From positions 1,550,001 through 1,614,000 of the forward strand of contig NZ_OY776147.1 in the NCBI RefSeq assembly GCF_963675305.1: a stretch of 64,000 nt of DNA, in the 5' to 3' direction. This DNA is from an uncultured Hyphomonas sp. (GTDB taxonomy: Bacteria; Pseudomonadota; Alphaproteobacteria; Caulobacterales; Hyphomonadaceae). This document shows, piece by piece, positions 17,240 to 26,434 of this stretch. Within the stretch, counting starts at the first letter, position 1; each line of letters begins with the position of its first letter. The position numbers were made by a program, and so were the translations under genes. A model generated the notes under the pieces. It was not told the origin of the DNA. It did no database searches and was given only the letters and a program-made list of their open reading frames with translations.

Positions 17240-17782
17240 ATGGCTGAAGCGAAATGGTACATTGTCCATGCCTATTCCAACTTCGAAAAGAAGGTGGCGG
17301 CAACGATTCTCGAACAGGCCCAACGCAAAGGCCTGTCTGACCTGATCGAGGATATTCAGGTTCCCACCGAAGAGGTGGTCGAAGTTGCCCGTGGCAAAAA
17401 GAAAACCGTCGAGCGCCGTCACTTCCCGGGCTATGTCCTGCTGAAGACGGTGATGACCGATGATGTGTATCACCTTGTGAAGGACACGCCGAAAGTTTCC
17501 GGCTTCCTCGGCGCGGAAGGGGGCAAGAAGCCACTCCCGGTCCGGCAGCGCGAAGTCGATCGCATTCTCGGCACCGCATCTGATTCGACCGCAGAGCGCC
17601 CGCGTCCCAAGATTTCATTCGAAGTCGGCGAACAGGTGCAGGTCAATGACGGCCCGTTCCAGGGCTTCGAAGGCGCCGTGGAAGAGATCGACGAAGAAAA
17701 TGGCCGCCTGAAAGTGACCGTTTCGATCTTCGGCCGTGGAACGCCGGTCGATCTGGAATTCGAACAGGTCACAAAGGTCTGA
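17240..17782 (+). CDS. nusG: transcription termination/antitermination protein NusG
   Basis: A 180-residue elongation factor that binds RNA polymerase and Rho or ribosomal protein S10. The NGN domain starts KWYIVHAYSNFEKKVA and contains FPGYVLLKT; the C-terminal KOW domain has GEQVQVNDGPFQGFEGAVEEID. The usual downstream ribosomal genes rplK-rplA do not follow; the next features are tRNA-His and an outer membrane protein gene. Confidence 0.97.
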   Translation: MAEAKWYIVHAYSNFEKKVAATILEQAQRKGLSDLIEDIQVPTEEVVEVARGKKKTVERRHFPGYVLLKTVMTDDVYHLVKDTPKVSGFLGAEGGKKPLPVRQREVDRILGTASDSTAERPRPKISFEVGEQVQVNDGPFQGFEGAVEEIDEENGRLKVTVSIFGRGTPVDLEFEQVTKV

Positions 17783-17864
17783 CGGGTTTGAGGTGATTCA
17801 GGTGGGATCCTCTGCCGGTCCCGCTTGAAACCTCGTAACATGGGTTGTATTTGCCAACCCCAGT

Positions 17865-17941
17865 GCCGCCTTAGCTCAGTCGGTTAGAGCGCTAGATTGT
17901 GGATCTAGAGGTCCCCCGTTCGAACCGGGGAGGCGGTACCA
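17865..17941 (+). tRNA. tRNA-His (GTG anticodon), alphaproteobacterial type
   Basis: A full cloverleaf of 77 nt with an encoded CCA. The acceptor stem pairs GCCGCCT (17865-17871) with AGGCGGT (17931-17937), so the first pair is G1:U72. The anticodon stem is CTAGA/TCTAG with GTG at 17899-17901, and the T arm holds TTCGAAC. The base before G1 is T, and the discriminator is A73 (17938), not C73. Hence the G-1 found in most bacterial tRNA-His is not encoded. This form is known from alphaproteobacteria such as Caulobacter, whose HisRS does not need G-1. Confidence 0.96.
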
Positions 17942-18210
17942 TCCTTTCAATGGAATCTGCTGCGCTGCCGCACAATTGTCAGCGGGAATGGAACTGTTTT
18001 GTGTCTCGGGCGTAATTTGACGCGCTTGATACAATCTGTTGCAAAAGGGCCGCGGTAGGTAGAAAATCCCTGCCGTTCCCGGGGCTTCTCTCCCAAAAGG
18101 GGCTCGCAGCGAGAGCAAATTGAGTTTAACAGGAATCATCGGGTAGAGTGCCCGTATGAACCTGCGGCCGAGGACAATCCCGTCATTCGGCACACCAAAG
18201 GGGATTGAGT
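17942..18210 (+). promoter_or_regulatory. 269-nt gene-free leader region of the OmpA-family gene
   Basis: No supportable gene lies between tRNA-His and the OmpA-family gene. The minus-strand frame here is a translation of the tRNA and its flank. The promoter of the outer membrane protein gene should be in this gap. AAAGGGG at 18197-18203 is the ribosome binding site for the ATG at 18211. Confidence 0.5.
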
Positions 18211-19392
<1,182 letters not shown>

Positions 19393-19415
19393 GGCGACAC
19401 ACACCTAATTGAGTT

Positions 19416-19448
19416 CGGCCCGGCCTTAGCGCCGGGCCGTTTTCGTTT
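19416..19448 (+). terminator. rho-independent terminator after the OmpA-family gene
   Basis: A perfect 9-bp GC stem (CGGCCCGGC at 19416-19424, GCCGGGCCG at 19431-19439) closes a 6-nt loop and is followed by TTTTCGTTTT. Confidence 0.88.
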
Positions 19449-19500
19449 TGGCCACCAGCCCGGGTCTTGCCGGATTTCGTTTCCTGTGAAACCAAGAGCC

Positions 19501-20760
19501 ATGATTGATCTGAGCACTCTGAGCAAAGAAGACGAGGCGGCTCGCGAGCGCCTTGCAGCGCGCGCGTCTGACATGATTTCGCAGACGAAGAACTGGGCGG
19601 CCATCAATACCGGGAGCTGGAATGTCGAAGGCTTGCGGAAGCTTGCCCCGATCCTGGCTGACGCCTTTTCTGAACTGGACGCGGAGGTCCGCCTTGATCC
19701 CGGCGATCCGTTTGAATCCGTCAATGACTCGGGCGAGACGGAGACGACTGAAACCTCCTCCATCATCCGCGTGTCATCGCGGCCTGACGCGCCGGTCCAG
19801 GTCATCATGTCCGGTCACTATGATACCGTTTTTGCACCCGGAACGTTCGAGTCGATTCGCGATCTTGGAGACGGTCGCCTGAACGGTCCTGGGCTGGCGG
19901 ACATGAAAGGTGGCCTCTGTATCATGCGGGAAGCGCTGCTGGCATTCGAGGCCGGTCCGCTGAAAGACCGTCTCGGATATCAGATCGTCATCACCCCGGA
20001 TGAAGAGATCGGCAATTTCTCAAGTGCCCGCGCCCTGACGGAAGCCGCCCGGTCCGGGGCGCACATTGGCATGACCTATGAGCCCTGCATGGACACCGGC
20101 GCCATGTCTGGCGGCCGGAAAGGTTCTGCGGTTTTCGATATTGTCCTGCACGGACGCGCGGCGCATGCCGGGCGCGCCAAGGAGGAGGGGCGTAGCGCGT
20201 TGGAAGCTGCCGCCGAACTCGTGGTCGGACTGGAGCAGCTGAATGGCCGCCGTGACGGGGTGACCCTGAACGTCGGATCGATTGATGGTGGAGGCCCGGT
20301 GAACATCGTTCCGGATCTCGCCATCGTCCGCTTCGGTGCCCGGGCCCCGGATGCCGATGCCGCGCAATGGACGACCGATGAGGTGAAGCATCTGTTCGAA
20401 CGGGCCACAACACGCGACGGCATCCACGGGCATCTTCATGGCGGCTTCTACAGACCGCCCAAGCCAAGGAACTCTGCCCAGCAGGCATTGTTCGACGCGG
20501 TGCAGGCAACGGGGAAGGCGATTGGTCTGGACCTTCTATTCCAGGACACTGGCGGCGTGTGTGAAGGCAACAACATTTTTGCGGCAGGCGTTCCCAATGT
20601 CGATACGCTGGGCGTCATGGGCGGACGTATTCATTCCAATGAGGAATATGTGCTGACAGACAGTTTTGCAGAGCGTGCCGCCTTGTCCGCTCTCATTCTC
20701 AATCGGCTTGCCGATGGGCGTCTCGATGGCGCCGGTATCAAAGCGCTAATGGATAGCTGA
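19501..20760 (+). CDS. M20 family metallohydrolase, first gene of the ast operon (candidate succinylglutamate desuccinylase)
   Basis: A 419-residue M20/glutamate-carboxypeptidase-like hydrolase with an intact dinuclear zinc site: GHYDT, LADMKGGL, TPDEEIGN and a C-terminal HSNEEYV. The dimerisation domain starts around HGRAAHAGRAKEEGRSALE. A GTG at 19486 would add five residues; I prefer the ATG. It lies 2 nt before astA and heads an arginine succinyltransferase operon that has no astE. Cleaving an N-succinyl amide is chemistry within M20 range (DapE, ArgE), so I infer it replaces AstE. That role is not shown by sequence alone. Confidence 0.85.
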   Translation: MIDLSTLSKEDEAARERLAARASDMISQTKNWAAINTGSWNVEGLRKLAPILADAFSELDAEVRLDPGDPFESVNDSGETETTETSSIIRVSSRPDAPVQVIMSGHYDTVFAPGTFESIRDLGDGRLNGPGLADMKGGLCIMREALLAFEAGPLKDRLGYQIVITPDEEIGNFSSARALTEAARSGAHIGMTYEPCMDTGAMSGGRKGSAVFDIVLHGRAAHAGRAKEEGRSALEAAAELVVGLEQLNGRRDGVTLNVGSIDGGGPVNIVPDLAIVRFGARAPDADAAQWTTDEVKHLFERATTRDGIHGHLHGGFYRPPKPRNSAQQALFDAVQATGKAIGLDLLFQDTGGVCEGNNIFAAGVPNVDTLGVMGGRIHSNEEYVLTDSFAERAALSALILNRLADGRLDGAGIKALMDS

Positions 20761-20762
20761 TC

Positions 20763-21803
20763 ATGGCAGACACCTATGTGATGCGGCCCTCGCGGCTGGA
20801 TGACCTGCAATCCCTTATTGAGCTGGCAGAACTGTCAGGACCCGGATTTACCAGCCTGCCGGTGGATGTGCCCATTCTCCGCGAGCGGTTGCAGAAATCC
20901 GACGACGCATTTCTCGGCCGTCTCCAGCGCATTGAATACGGCAAATACCTCCTGATGATGGAAAATGCCGAGACCGGCGAAGTGGTGGGGTGTTCTGCCG
21001 TGAAGGCCGGCACCGGAATTGACCAACCCTTCTTCAACTACCGGGTCATCACACTGGCCCAGGCCAGCCAGGCGGCAGGAAACCTGCGGTTCGACATGGA
21101 TGCCCTGGTGCTGACCAATGAATATGTTGGCTTTACCGAAGTCGGCACGCTGTTCCTGAAGCCGGAACATCGCGGGGGCGGCGCCGGGCGCCTGGCGGCC
21201 CAATCCCGCTACTTGCTCATGGCGGCGGAACCGGAACGTTTTGGTACCAAGGTGCTGGCCGAACTTCGTGGCGTCGTGGACAATGAAGGGCGTTCCCCGT
21301 TCTGGGAGTGCCTGGGGCGTCATTTTTTCAGAATGGATTTCACCGAGGCGGATCGTTTGTCCGCGACAACGGATAACCAGTTCATTCTGGATCTGATGCC
21401 GAAATATCCGATCTATGTGGACCTGTTGCCGCCGGAAGCGCGCGAGGTTATCGGCCGGTGCCATTCCGACGGCGTGGGCGCGTACAAGCTGCTGCAGTGG
21501 GAAGGTTTCGAATTCGACCGCACCGTGGATATTTTCGATGGTGGCCCGCTGGTGACCGTGCAGCGCCGCCATATCCGCACCATTCAGGAAAGCCGCCGCG
21601 TCAGGTTCGAAGCCGGTGATGTTGATTCCGATCCGGCTGCGAAGCAGGGGCTGGCGTCCAGTGACATAATGCCTGAATTCAGGGTCAGTCTCGCAAAGAG
21701 CATTTTGAAAGATCCGCAAACCGCGGTCGTCAGCCCGGACACTCTGGCGCTTCTGAAGCTGAAGCCCGGATCCGAAGGACGAATCTGGCAACGGAGTAAA
21801 TAG
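20763..21803 (+). CDS. astA: arginine N-succinyltransferase
   Basis: A 346-residue enzyme that transfers succinyl from succinyl-CoA to arginine, the first step of the AST catabolic pathway. The N terminus (YVMRPSRLDDLQSLIELAELSGPGFTSLP) and the blocks ENAETGEVVGCSAVKAG, GTLFLKPEHRGGGAGRLAAQSRYLLMA and DNEGRSPFWECLGRHFFRMDF (each split here) are typical of AstA. It follows the M20 gene by 2 nt and precedes astD by 2 nt, so it belongs to one tight operon. Confidence 0.96.
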   Translation: MADTYVMRPSRLDDLQSLIELAELSGPGFTSLPVDVPILRERLQKSDDAFLGRLQRIEYGKYLLMMENAETGEVVGCSAVKAGTGIDQPFFNYRVITLAQASQAAGNLRFDMDALVLTNEYVGFTEVGTLFLKPEHRGGGAGRLAAQSRYLLMAAEPERFGTKVLAELRGVVDNEGRSPFWECLGRHFFRMDFTEADRLSATTDNQFILDLMPKYPIYVDLLPPEAREVIGRCHSDGVGAYKLLQWEGFEFDRTVDIFDGGPLVTVQRRHIRTIQESRRVRFEAGDVDSDPAAKQGLASSDIMPEFRVSLAKSILKDPQTAVVSPDTLALLKLKPGSEGRIWQRSK

Positions 21804-21805
21804 GT

Positions 21806-23257
21806 ATGGATGGCGTCTACATAAACGGACAATGGCGTACCGGCGCGGGTAACCACTTCCAGAATCATTGCCCTGCAACGGGAGATGTCGTCTGGGACGG
21901 GCGCGGCGCGAACGCGGACGAAGTCAATGAAGCAGTCGCATCTGCCCGGCAGGCTTTCCATGACTGGGCCAATCTTCCCCAGAGCGACCGGACAGCCATT
22001 CTAGAGCGGTATGCAGAAGAAATCGAAAAACGTACTGACGCGATTGCCGAAACTGTCAGCCGCGACATGGGCAAGGTGCTTTGGGAGTCCAGATCCGAAG
22101 CCGCGACCATGAAGGCAAAAGTGGCTGTTTCCATAGCTGCACAGGTGGAGCGCGCAGGCAGCAAGTTCAGCGAAGCCAATTTTGGTTCATCGCATCTGAC
22201 ACATCGCCCGCACGGGGTGATGGCCGTGTTCGGACCTTTTAATTTTCCGGGGCATCTGCCGAACGGGCACATTGTTCCTGCGCTCCTTGCGGGCAATACG
22301 TGCGTGTTCAAACCATCTGAACTGGCGCCCGGTGTGGCGTTTCACATGGCTGAGGCTTTTGCCGCGGCCGGGCTCCCAGAAGGCTGTCTGAACATCGTGC
22401 ATGGCGGGCGGGAGACCGGCGGCGCACTGCTCAATGCAGACATCAACGGGCTGCTGTTCACGGGCTCTGCAGCCACGGGTGTGCACTTTCACAAACACTT
22501 TGCAGGTCGGCCGGAAGTTATCCTGGCGCTGGAAATGGGCGGAAACAATCCACTCATCATCTGGGACCCGGCAGATGTGGATGCAGCGGCCGACATCGCG
22601 GCCCAGTCTGCCTTCCTGACAAGCGGACAGCGGTGCTCCTGTGCCCGCCGGGTCGTCCTGCCCAAGGGCGCCTGGGGCGACCAGGTTGCCGATGCAATCG
22701 TCGCGCGCGCTGAAGGGTTGGCCATCGGCGCCTGGGATGAGGAAGGCATGTTCATGGGGCCGCTCGTATCTGAGAAAGCGGCCGTGAATGCGGTGGAATT
22801 CCAGGAAATGCTGGTCGCGCGCGGCGGACGCGCGCTGAAGGCGCTGGAACATCTGGAGCGGGGCGGAGGCTTCGTGTCTGCCGGCGTTGTGGATGTCACA
22901 GACGCAAGCGATATTCCGGATGAGGAATTGTTCGGCCCAGTCATGCAGATCGTGCGAGTTGAGAATTTTGATGAGGCTCTCGCCCGCGCAAATGCGACGC
23001 GATACGGCTTGTCCGGCGGGCTGGTGAGTGATGATGATGCGCTCTGGGTGCGCGCGCACCGCGAAATGCGTGCCGGCATCCTCAACCGGAACCGTCCAAC
23101 GGCGGGTGCCAGTGGCGCAATGCCGTTTGGCGGCCCGGGCCTGTCAGGAAACTTCCGTCCGGGCGCATACTATGCGGCCGATTATTGTGCCTGGCCTCAG
23201 GCGAGCCAGGTATCAGACAAGGCCGCGCGCATGAGCGCCCAGGGTTTCCCGAAGTGA
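21806..23257 (+). CDS. astD: succinylglutamate-semialdehyde dehydrogenase
   Basis: A 483-residue NAD-dependent aldehyde dehydrogenase that oxidises N-succinylglutamate semialdehyde. It has the NAD-binding segment GPFNFPGHLPNGHIVPAL, the FTGSAATG loop, the catalytic Glu in LEMGGNNPLI and the catalytic Cys in SGQRCSCARR. The length is close to that of E. coli AstD (492). Its stop overlaps the GTG start of astB (GTGA). Confidence 0.95.
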   Translation: MDGVYINGQWRTGAGNHFQNHCPATGDVVWDGRGANADEVNEAVASARQAFHDWANLPQSDRTAILERYAEEIEKRTDAIAETVSRDMGKVLWESRSEAATMKAKVAVSIAAQVERAGSKFSEANFGSSHLTHRPHGVMAVFGPFNFPGHLPNGHIVPALLAGNTCVFKPSELAPGVAFHMAEAFAAAGLPEGCLNIVHGGRETGGALLNADINGLLFTGSAATGVHFHKHFAGRPEVILALEMGGNNPLIIWDPADVDAAADIAAQSAFLTSGQRCSCARRVVLPKGAWGDQVADAIVARAEGLAIGAWDEEGMFMGPLVSEKAAVNAVEFQEMLVARGGRALKALEHLERGGGFVSAGVVDVTDASDIPDEELFGPVMQIVRVENFDEALARANATRYGLSGGLVSDDDALWVRAHREMRAGILNRNRPTAGASGAMPFGGPGLSGNFRPGAYYAADYCAWPQASQVSDKAARMSAQGFPK

Positions 23258-24573
23258 CTGCGCGGGAAGTCAATTTTGATGGGCTGATCGGCCCAAGCCA
23301 CAATTATGGCGGTTTGTCGGACGGCAATCTCGCGAGCTCACGAAACGCCGGTGATGTTTCCAATCCGAGGGAAGCGGCGCTTCAGGGGCTGGAGAAGATG
23401 CGCGCCCTCATCAGGGCAGGGCTGACGCAGGGTATTCTCCCGCCATTGCCACGTCCGAATTTTGACTTGCTTGCATCGGCAGGGTTTGGAGGGAGTGATC
23501 AGCAGATCCTTGAAGCGGCCGCCGCCCGGGCCCCGCGGCTTCTGAAGGTCGCATACTCAGCCAGCAGCATGTGGACGGCCAACGCAGCAACAGTGTCCCC
23601 ATCCGCTGATACAGCGGATGGCCGGCTGCATCTTACGGCTGCCAATCTATCCACCATGCTGCACCGCTCCATCGAACATCCGGACACGACCGCCTCGCTG
23701 CAGGCGATCTTTCGCGATGACCGGCACTTCTCGGTTCACGCCGCACTGCCCATGCATCCGGACTTTGCCGACGAAGGGGCTGCCAACCATGTTCGTCTTT
23801 GTGCCGCGCATGGCCAACCTGGCGTGGAGCTGTTCGTCTATGGCCGGGAGGCGGGTGAAAGCACAGCCGGTTTCCCGGCGAGACAGACCCGTCTTGCCGC
23901 TGAAAGCATTGCACGCGGGCATGGGCTGAGCGAAGGGCGTCGTGTTTTTGCACGCCAGTCCAGAGAAGCCATCAATGCCGGGGCCTTCCACAATGACGTG
24001 GTTTGCGTCGGCGCTCTTGATACGTTGTTCTTCCACGAAGCCGCGTTTGAGGATACCGAGTCCGCACTGGCAGACTTGCAGAATGCTTCGAAGGGACTGT
24101 TCGAGTTGAAGCCTGTCATGGTGGCGTCTGCGGATGTTTCCCTTCAGGACGCGATCCGCTCCTACCTGTTCAATTCCCAACTGCTGAGCATGCCCGGTGA
24201 CTCCCGTCTGGTGCTGGTGGCGCCAACAGAGGTGCGTGAGACGGAATCGACCCGTGCATATTGCGAAAAGCTGGTGAGCGGGAATGGTCCGATTGGCCGC
24301 GTCCATTATGTCGACGTCAGGCAGTCCATGCGCAATGGTGGCGGCCCTGCCTGCTTACGGTTGCGCGTGGTGATGACAGATGCCGAGCTTGCTGCCTGTC
24401 ATCAGGGTGTCCTGCTGACGGAAGAACGGATCGACGCGCTGCAGACGGTCGTACGCAAATACTACCGGGACCGGCTCGCTCCGGATGACCTCGCGGATTC
24501 GTCATTTGCCGATGAGTGCCGAATTGCGCGAGAGGCGTTGCTCGATGTTCTCGAGTTGGAGGAACTGGCATGA
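23254..24573 (+). CDS. astB: N-succinylarginine dihydrolase
   Basis: A 439-residue amidinotransferase-fold hydrolase that removes ammonia and carbon dioxide from succinylarginine to give succinylornithine. The N terminus VNFDGLIGPSHNYGGLSDGN is diagnostic, and the catalytic Cys is in NGGGPACLRLRVV near the C terminus; HNDVVCVG is also present. The frame is open upstream to 23185, but that stretch lies within astD. The GTG at 23254 coupled to the astD stop gives the family start. The stop overlaps the next gene (ATGA). Confidence 0.96.
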   Translation: MTAREVNFDGLIGPSHNYGGLSDGNLASSRNAGDVSNPREAALQGLEKMRALIRAGLTQGILPPLPRPNFDLLASAGFGGSDQQILEAAAARAPRLLKVAYSASSMWTANAATVSPSADTADGRLHLTAANLSTMLHRSIEHPDTTASLQAIFRDDRHFSVHAALPMHPDFADEGAANHVRLCAAHGQPGVELFVYGREAGESTAGFPARQTRLAAESIARGHGLSEGRRVFARQSREAINAGAFHNDVVCVGALDTLFFHEAAFEDTESALADLQNASKGLFELKPVMVASADVSLQDAIRSYLFNSQLLSMPGDSRLVLVAPTEVRETESTRAYCEKLVSGNGPIGRVHYVDVRQSMRNGGGPACLRLRVVMTDAELAACHQGVLLTEERIDALQTVVRKYYRDRLAPDDLADSSFADECRIAREALLDVLELEELA

Positions 24574-25211
24574 TCCGTCTTCATGACTACTGGCGCTCGT
24601 CAGCCGCATACCGGGTGCGCATTGCCCTCAATCTCAAAGGCCTGTCTTACGAACAGGTGCCTGTGAATATTGCACCGGGGGCAGACGAGCAGTTGTCCGA
24701 CGCTTACCGGTCTGTAAATCCGCAGATGCGCGTACCGACGCTGGAAGTGGATGGTGTGAAGACCGGGCAGTCTATGGCCATTCTGGAGTGGCTGGAAGAA
24801 ACCTACCCGGATCCTGCGATCCTTCCGTCAGACCCCGAGAGCCGGCTTCAGGCACGCGCCTTCGCGGACACGATTGCTTGCGACATTCATCCGCTGAACA
24901 ATCTTTCCGTTCTGGCTACGCTGAGACAGGATTTTGGAGCCGATGATGCCGCCGTGACGCGTTGGTATCACGACTGGATCCGCCGCGGCTTTCAGGCGCT
25001 GGAAGGGTTTGCTGCGACGCGGACGAGCGGATCGTTCCTGTTCGGGGATGCGCCGACAATTGCGGAAATCACGCTCGTTCCTCAGGTGTCGAATGCGCGG
25101 AGATTCGAGATGGATCTTTCGGCTTTTCCGGCGCTGGTGGAGATTGATGCAGCTTGCCGCGAGCTGGACGCCTTCCGCAAGGCGTCGCCGGAGGCCAACA
25201 GGCCCGCTTAG
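24570..25211 (+). CDS. maiA: maleylacetoacetate isomerase / zeta-class glutathione S-transferase
   Basis: A 213-residue zeta-class GST. The N-terminal thioredoxin-like half starts RLHDYWRSSAAYRVRIALNL, with the serine pair of the SSCSWRVRIAL-type active site, then NPQMRVPTLEVDG and QSMAILEWLEETYP. The helical C-terminal half has IAEITLVPQ and NARRFEMDLS. The family isomerises maleylacetoacetate in tyrosine degradation, but here the gene is coupled to astB at the end of the ast operon, with no fumarylacetoacetase or homogentisate dioxygenase nearby. It ends tail-to-tail with the next gene (4-nt overlap). Confidence 0.88.
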   Translation: MIRLHDYWRSSAAYRVRIALNLKGLSYEQVPVNIAPGADEQLSDAYRSVNPQMRVPTLEVDGVKTGQSMAILEWLEETYPDPAILPSDPESRLQARAFADTIACDIHPLNNLSVLATLRQDFGADDAAVTRWYHDWIRRGFQALEGFAATRTSGSFLFGDAPTIAEITLVPQVSNARRFEMDLSAFPALVEIDAACRELDAFRKASPEANRPA

Positions 25212-26023
25212 TCGCGATTCCTCCGCTTGGACCGGTGCTCATCCGTATCGCCCGGGCGGCGGATATCGACGATCTCTACCTCTTCAAGATCTCCCAGCGG
25301 CTCCGCCATCGGGGAGGCGTTGGCGGCCAGCCAATCGCTGAAAGCACCCGCCGGTTCGCCGATGTCAGAGTCCGGCGCCAGCACCGAGAAGCCTTTCTCG
25401 CGAACAGTCGCCACATCCATGACGCAGGCGCTGCGTTCTATCAGGTGAGGCGGGCAATAGGCTTCAATGGATTTATCCGGCGTTTCGGTCAGAAGCACGG
25501 CGTCCGGGTTTTTGCCGATACGATAGAAGCCACCGAAGCGGTCCATCAGTTCCGGTTCGAGTTCAAGCTCGGACAGTAACGCGTCGGGCAGGGCGGTGTC
25601 TGATGCAATGACAACGGCGCGGCCGTGATTGTGGTTTTTGAGGTAGATCAGAAAGGCGCGGGCCAGATCATCCCCTTTCGCATCGGCTCGATAAAGCGGA
25701 GCGTAAACAGGACCGATCACCGTCAGGCCATCTTCAAGCAGGCGGCCCTGGAGGCGGGCCTTCTGCTCTTTCTTGTCGAGCTGAGCGCCTGTCCGGCCTT
25801 TCAGTTCCGATGCGCCTTCCACAAGGAAAACGTCGGTTGCCCAACCGTCTTGCCAGACGGCAGGTGGTGTTTCTTTTGGAATGACGGACCAGCTGGCATA
25901 GTCAGTGTAGCTGAGCGGGCTGACCTCAATATAAGGCGGCGGAGAGATCACGGTTCGCCAGAGCCAGGCTCCCAGGCCGATAGCGATAACGGCTGAAGCG
26001 ATCCAGAATGCAGGTTTCTTCAT
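25208..26023 (-). CDS. membrane-anchored DUF3089-like protein lacking the expected nucleophile motif
   Basis: A 271-residue protein with an N-terminal signal anchor (about residues 5-27) and a presumed periplasmic domain. The VYAPLYR segment and the following AFLIYLKNHNHGRAVVIASDTAL resemble DUF3089 alpha/beta-hydrolases. Where those carry a GHSQG-type nucleophile elbow, this protein reads ASDTA, so the serine site appears lost. The rest (SACVMDVATVREKGF) is unrecognised. It lies 27 nt downstream of the DUF6285 gene on the same strand, possibly in one operon. The DUF3089 assignment is moderate. Confidence 0.65.
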   Translation of the reverse strand: MKKPAFWIASAVIAIGLGAWLWRTVISPPPYIEVSPLSYTDYASWSVIPKETPPAVWQDGWATDVFLVEGASELKGRTGAQLDKKEQKARLQGRLLEDGLTVIGPVYAPLYRADAKGDDLARAFLIYLKNHNHGRAVVIASDTALPDALLSELELEPELMDRFGGFYRIGKNPDAVLLTETPDKSIEAYCPPHLIERSACVMDVATVREKGFSVLAPDSDIGEPAGAFSDWLAANASPMAEPLGDLEEVEIVDIRRPGDTDEHRSKRRNRD

Positions 26024-26050
26024 GAGCAGAGGTCCGGTTGCGGTAGTGGC

Positions 26051-26434
26051 TCAGCCACGTGCTTGCAACGCGAGAGCCAGCCCTGAATATCGAGGTTGGT
26101 CGATAGACAACTGCGCAATTGTGGTGGTTTTTAGATGGTCCAGCAGGCCGTCTGTGGAAAGGTCCATCTCACCGGACTGTATCCGGCTGCAAAGGTCGCG
26201 GTTGAGGTCTTCCAGGGGCGTGTCCGGAGCGGCGTTCAGAAGTGCGACCAGACGGGCCTGTTCCGATGATTCTGCGTCCGGGCGCTGCTCCAGCTCCCGA
26301 ATGAGCGTGGACAGGACGTTCGAGGCGACGCGTGCGTGGAAGGCGGCGTGCCCCGAGAGCTGCGGAGCGGCCGTGTCGTCGATGAAGCGTTTTACCGCTT
26401 CCACCAGTTCTTTGGTTGAGGGAGCATCATGCAT
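26051..26434 (-). CDS. DUF6285-like protein, partner of a phosphotransferase
   Basis: A 127-residue helical protein of unknown function with no membrane segment. The pattern ELVEAVKRFIDD, then FHARVASNVLSTLIREL and LNRDLCSRIQSGEMD matches my memory of DUF6285 proteins, which occur beside an aminoglycoside-phosphotransferase-like gene in acyl-CoA catabolism loci. The same pairing is present here: its start lies inside the 3' end of the upstream phosphotransferase gene (8-nt overlap). Confidence 0.7.
   Translation of the reverse strand: MHDAPSTKELVEAVKRFIDDTAAPQLSGHAAFHARVASNVLSTLIRELEQRPDAESSEQARLVALLNAAPDTPLEDLNRDLCSRIQSGEMDLSTDGLLDHLKTTTIAQLSIDQPRYSGLALALQARG

Noticed and set aside
17876..18193. 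Minus-strand frame of 105 codons over tRNA-His and its flank
   Set aside because: Its C-terminal sequence (LPGSNGGPLDPQSS) is simply the translated complement of a tRNA, a known source of false protein calls.
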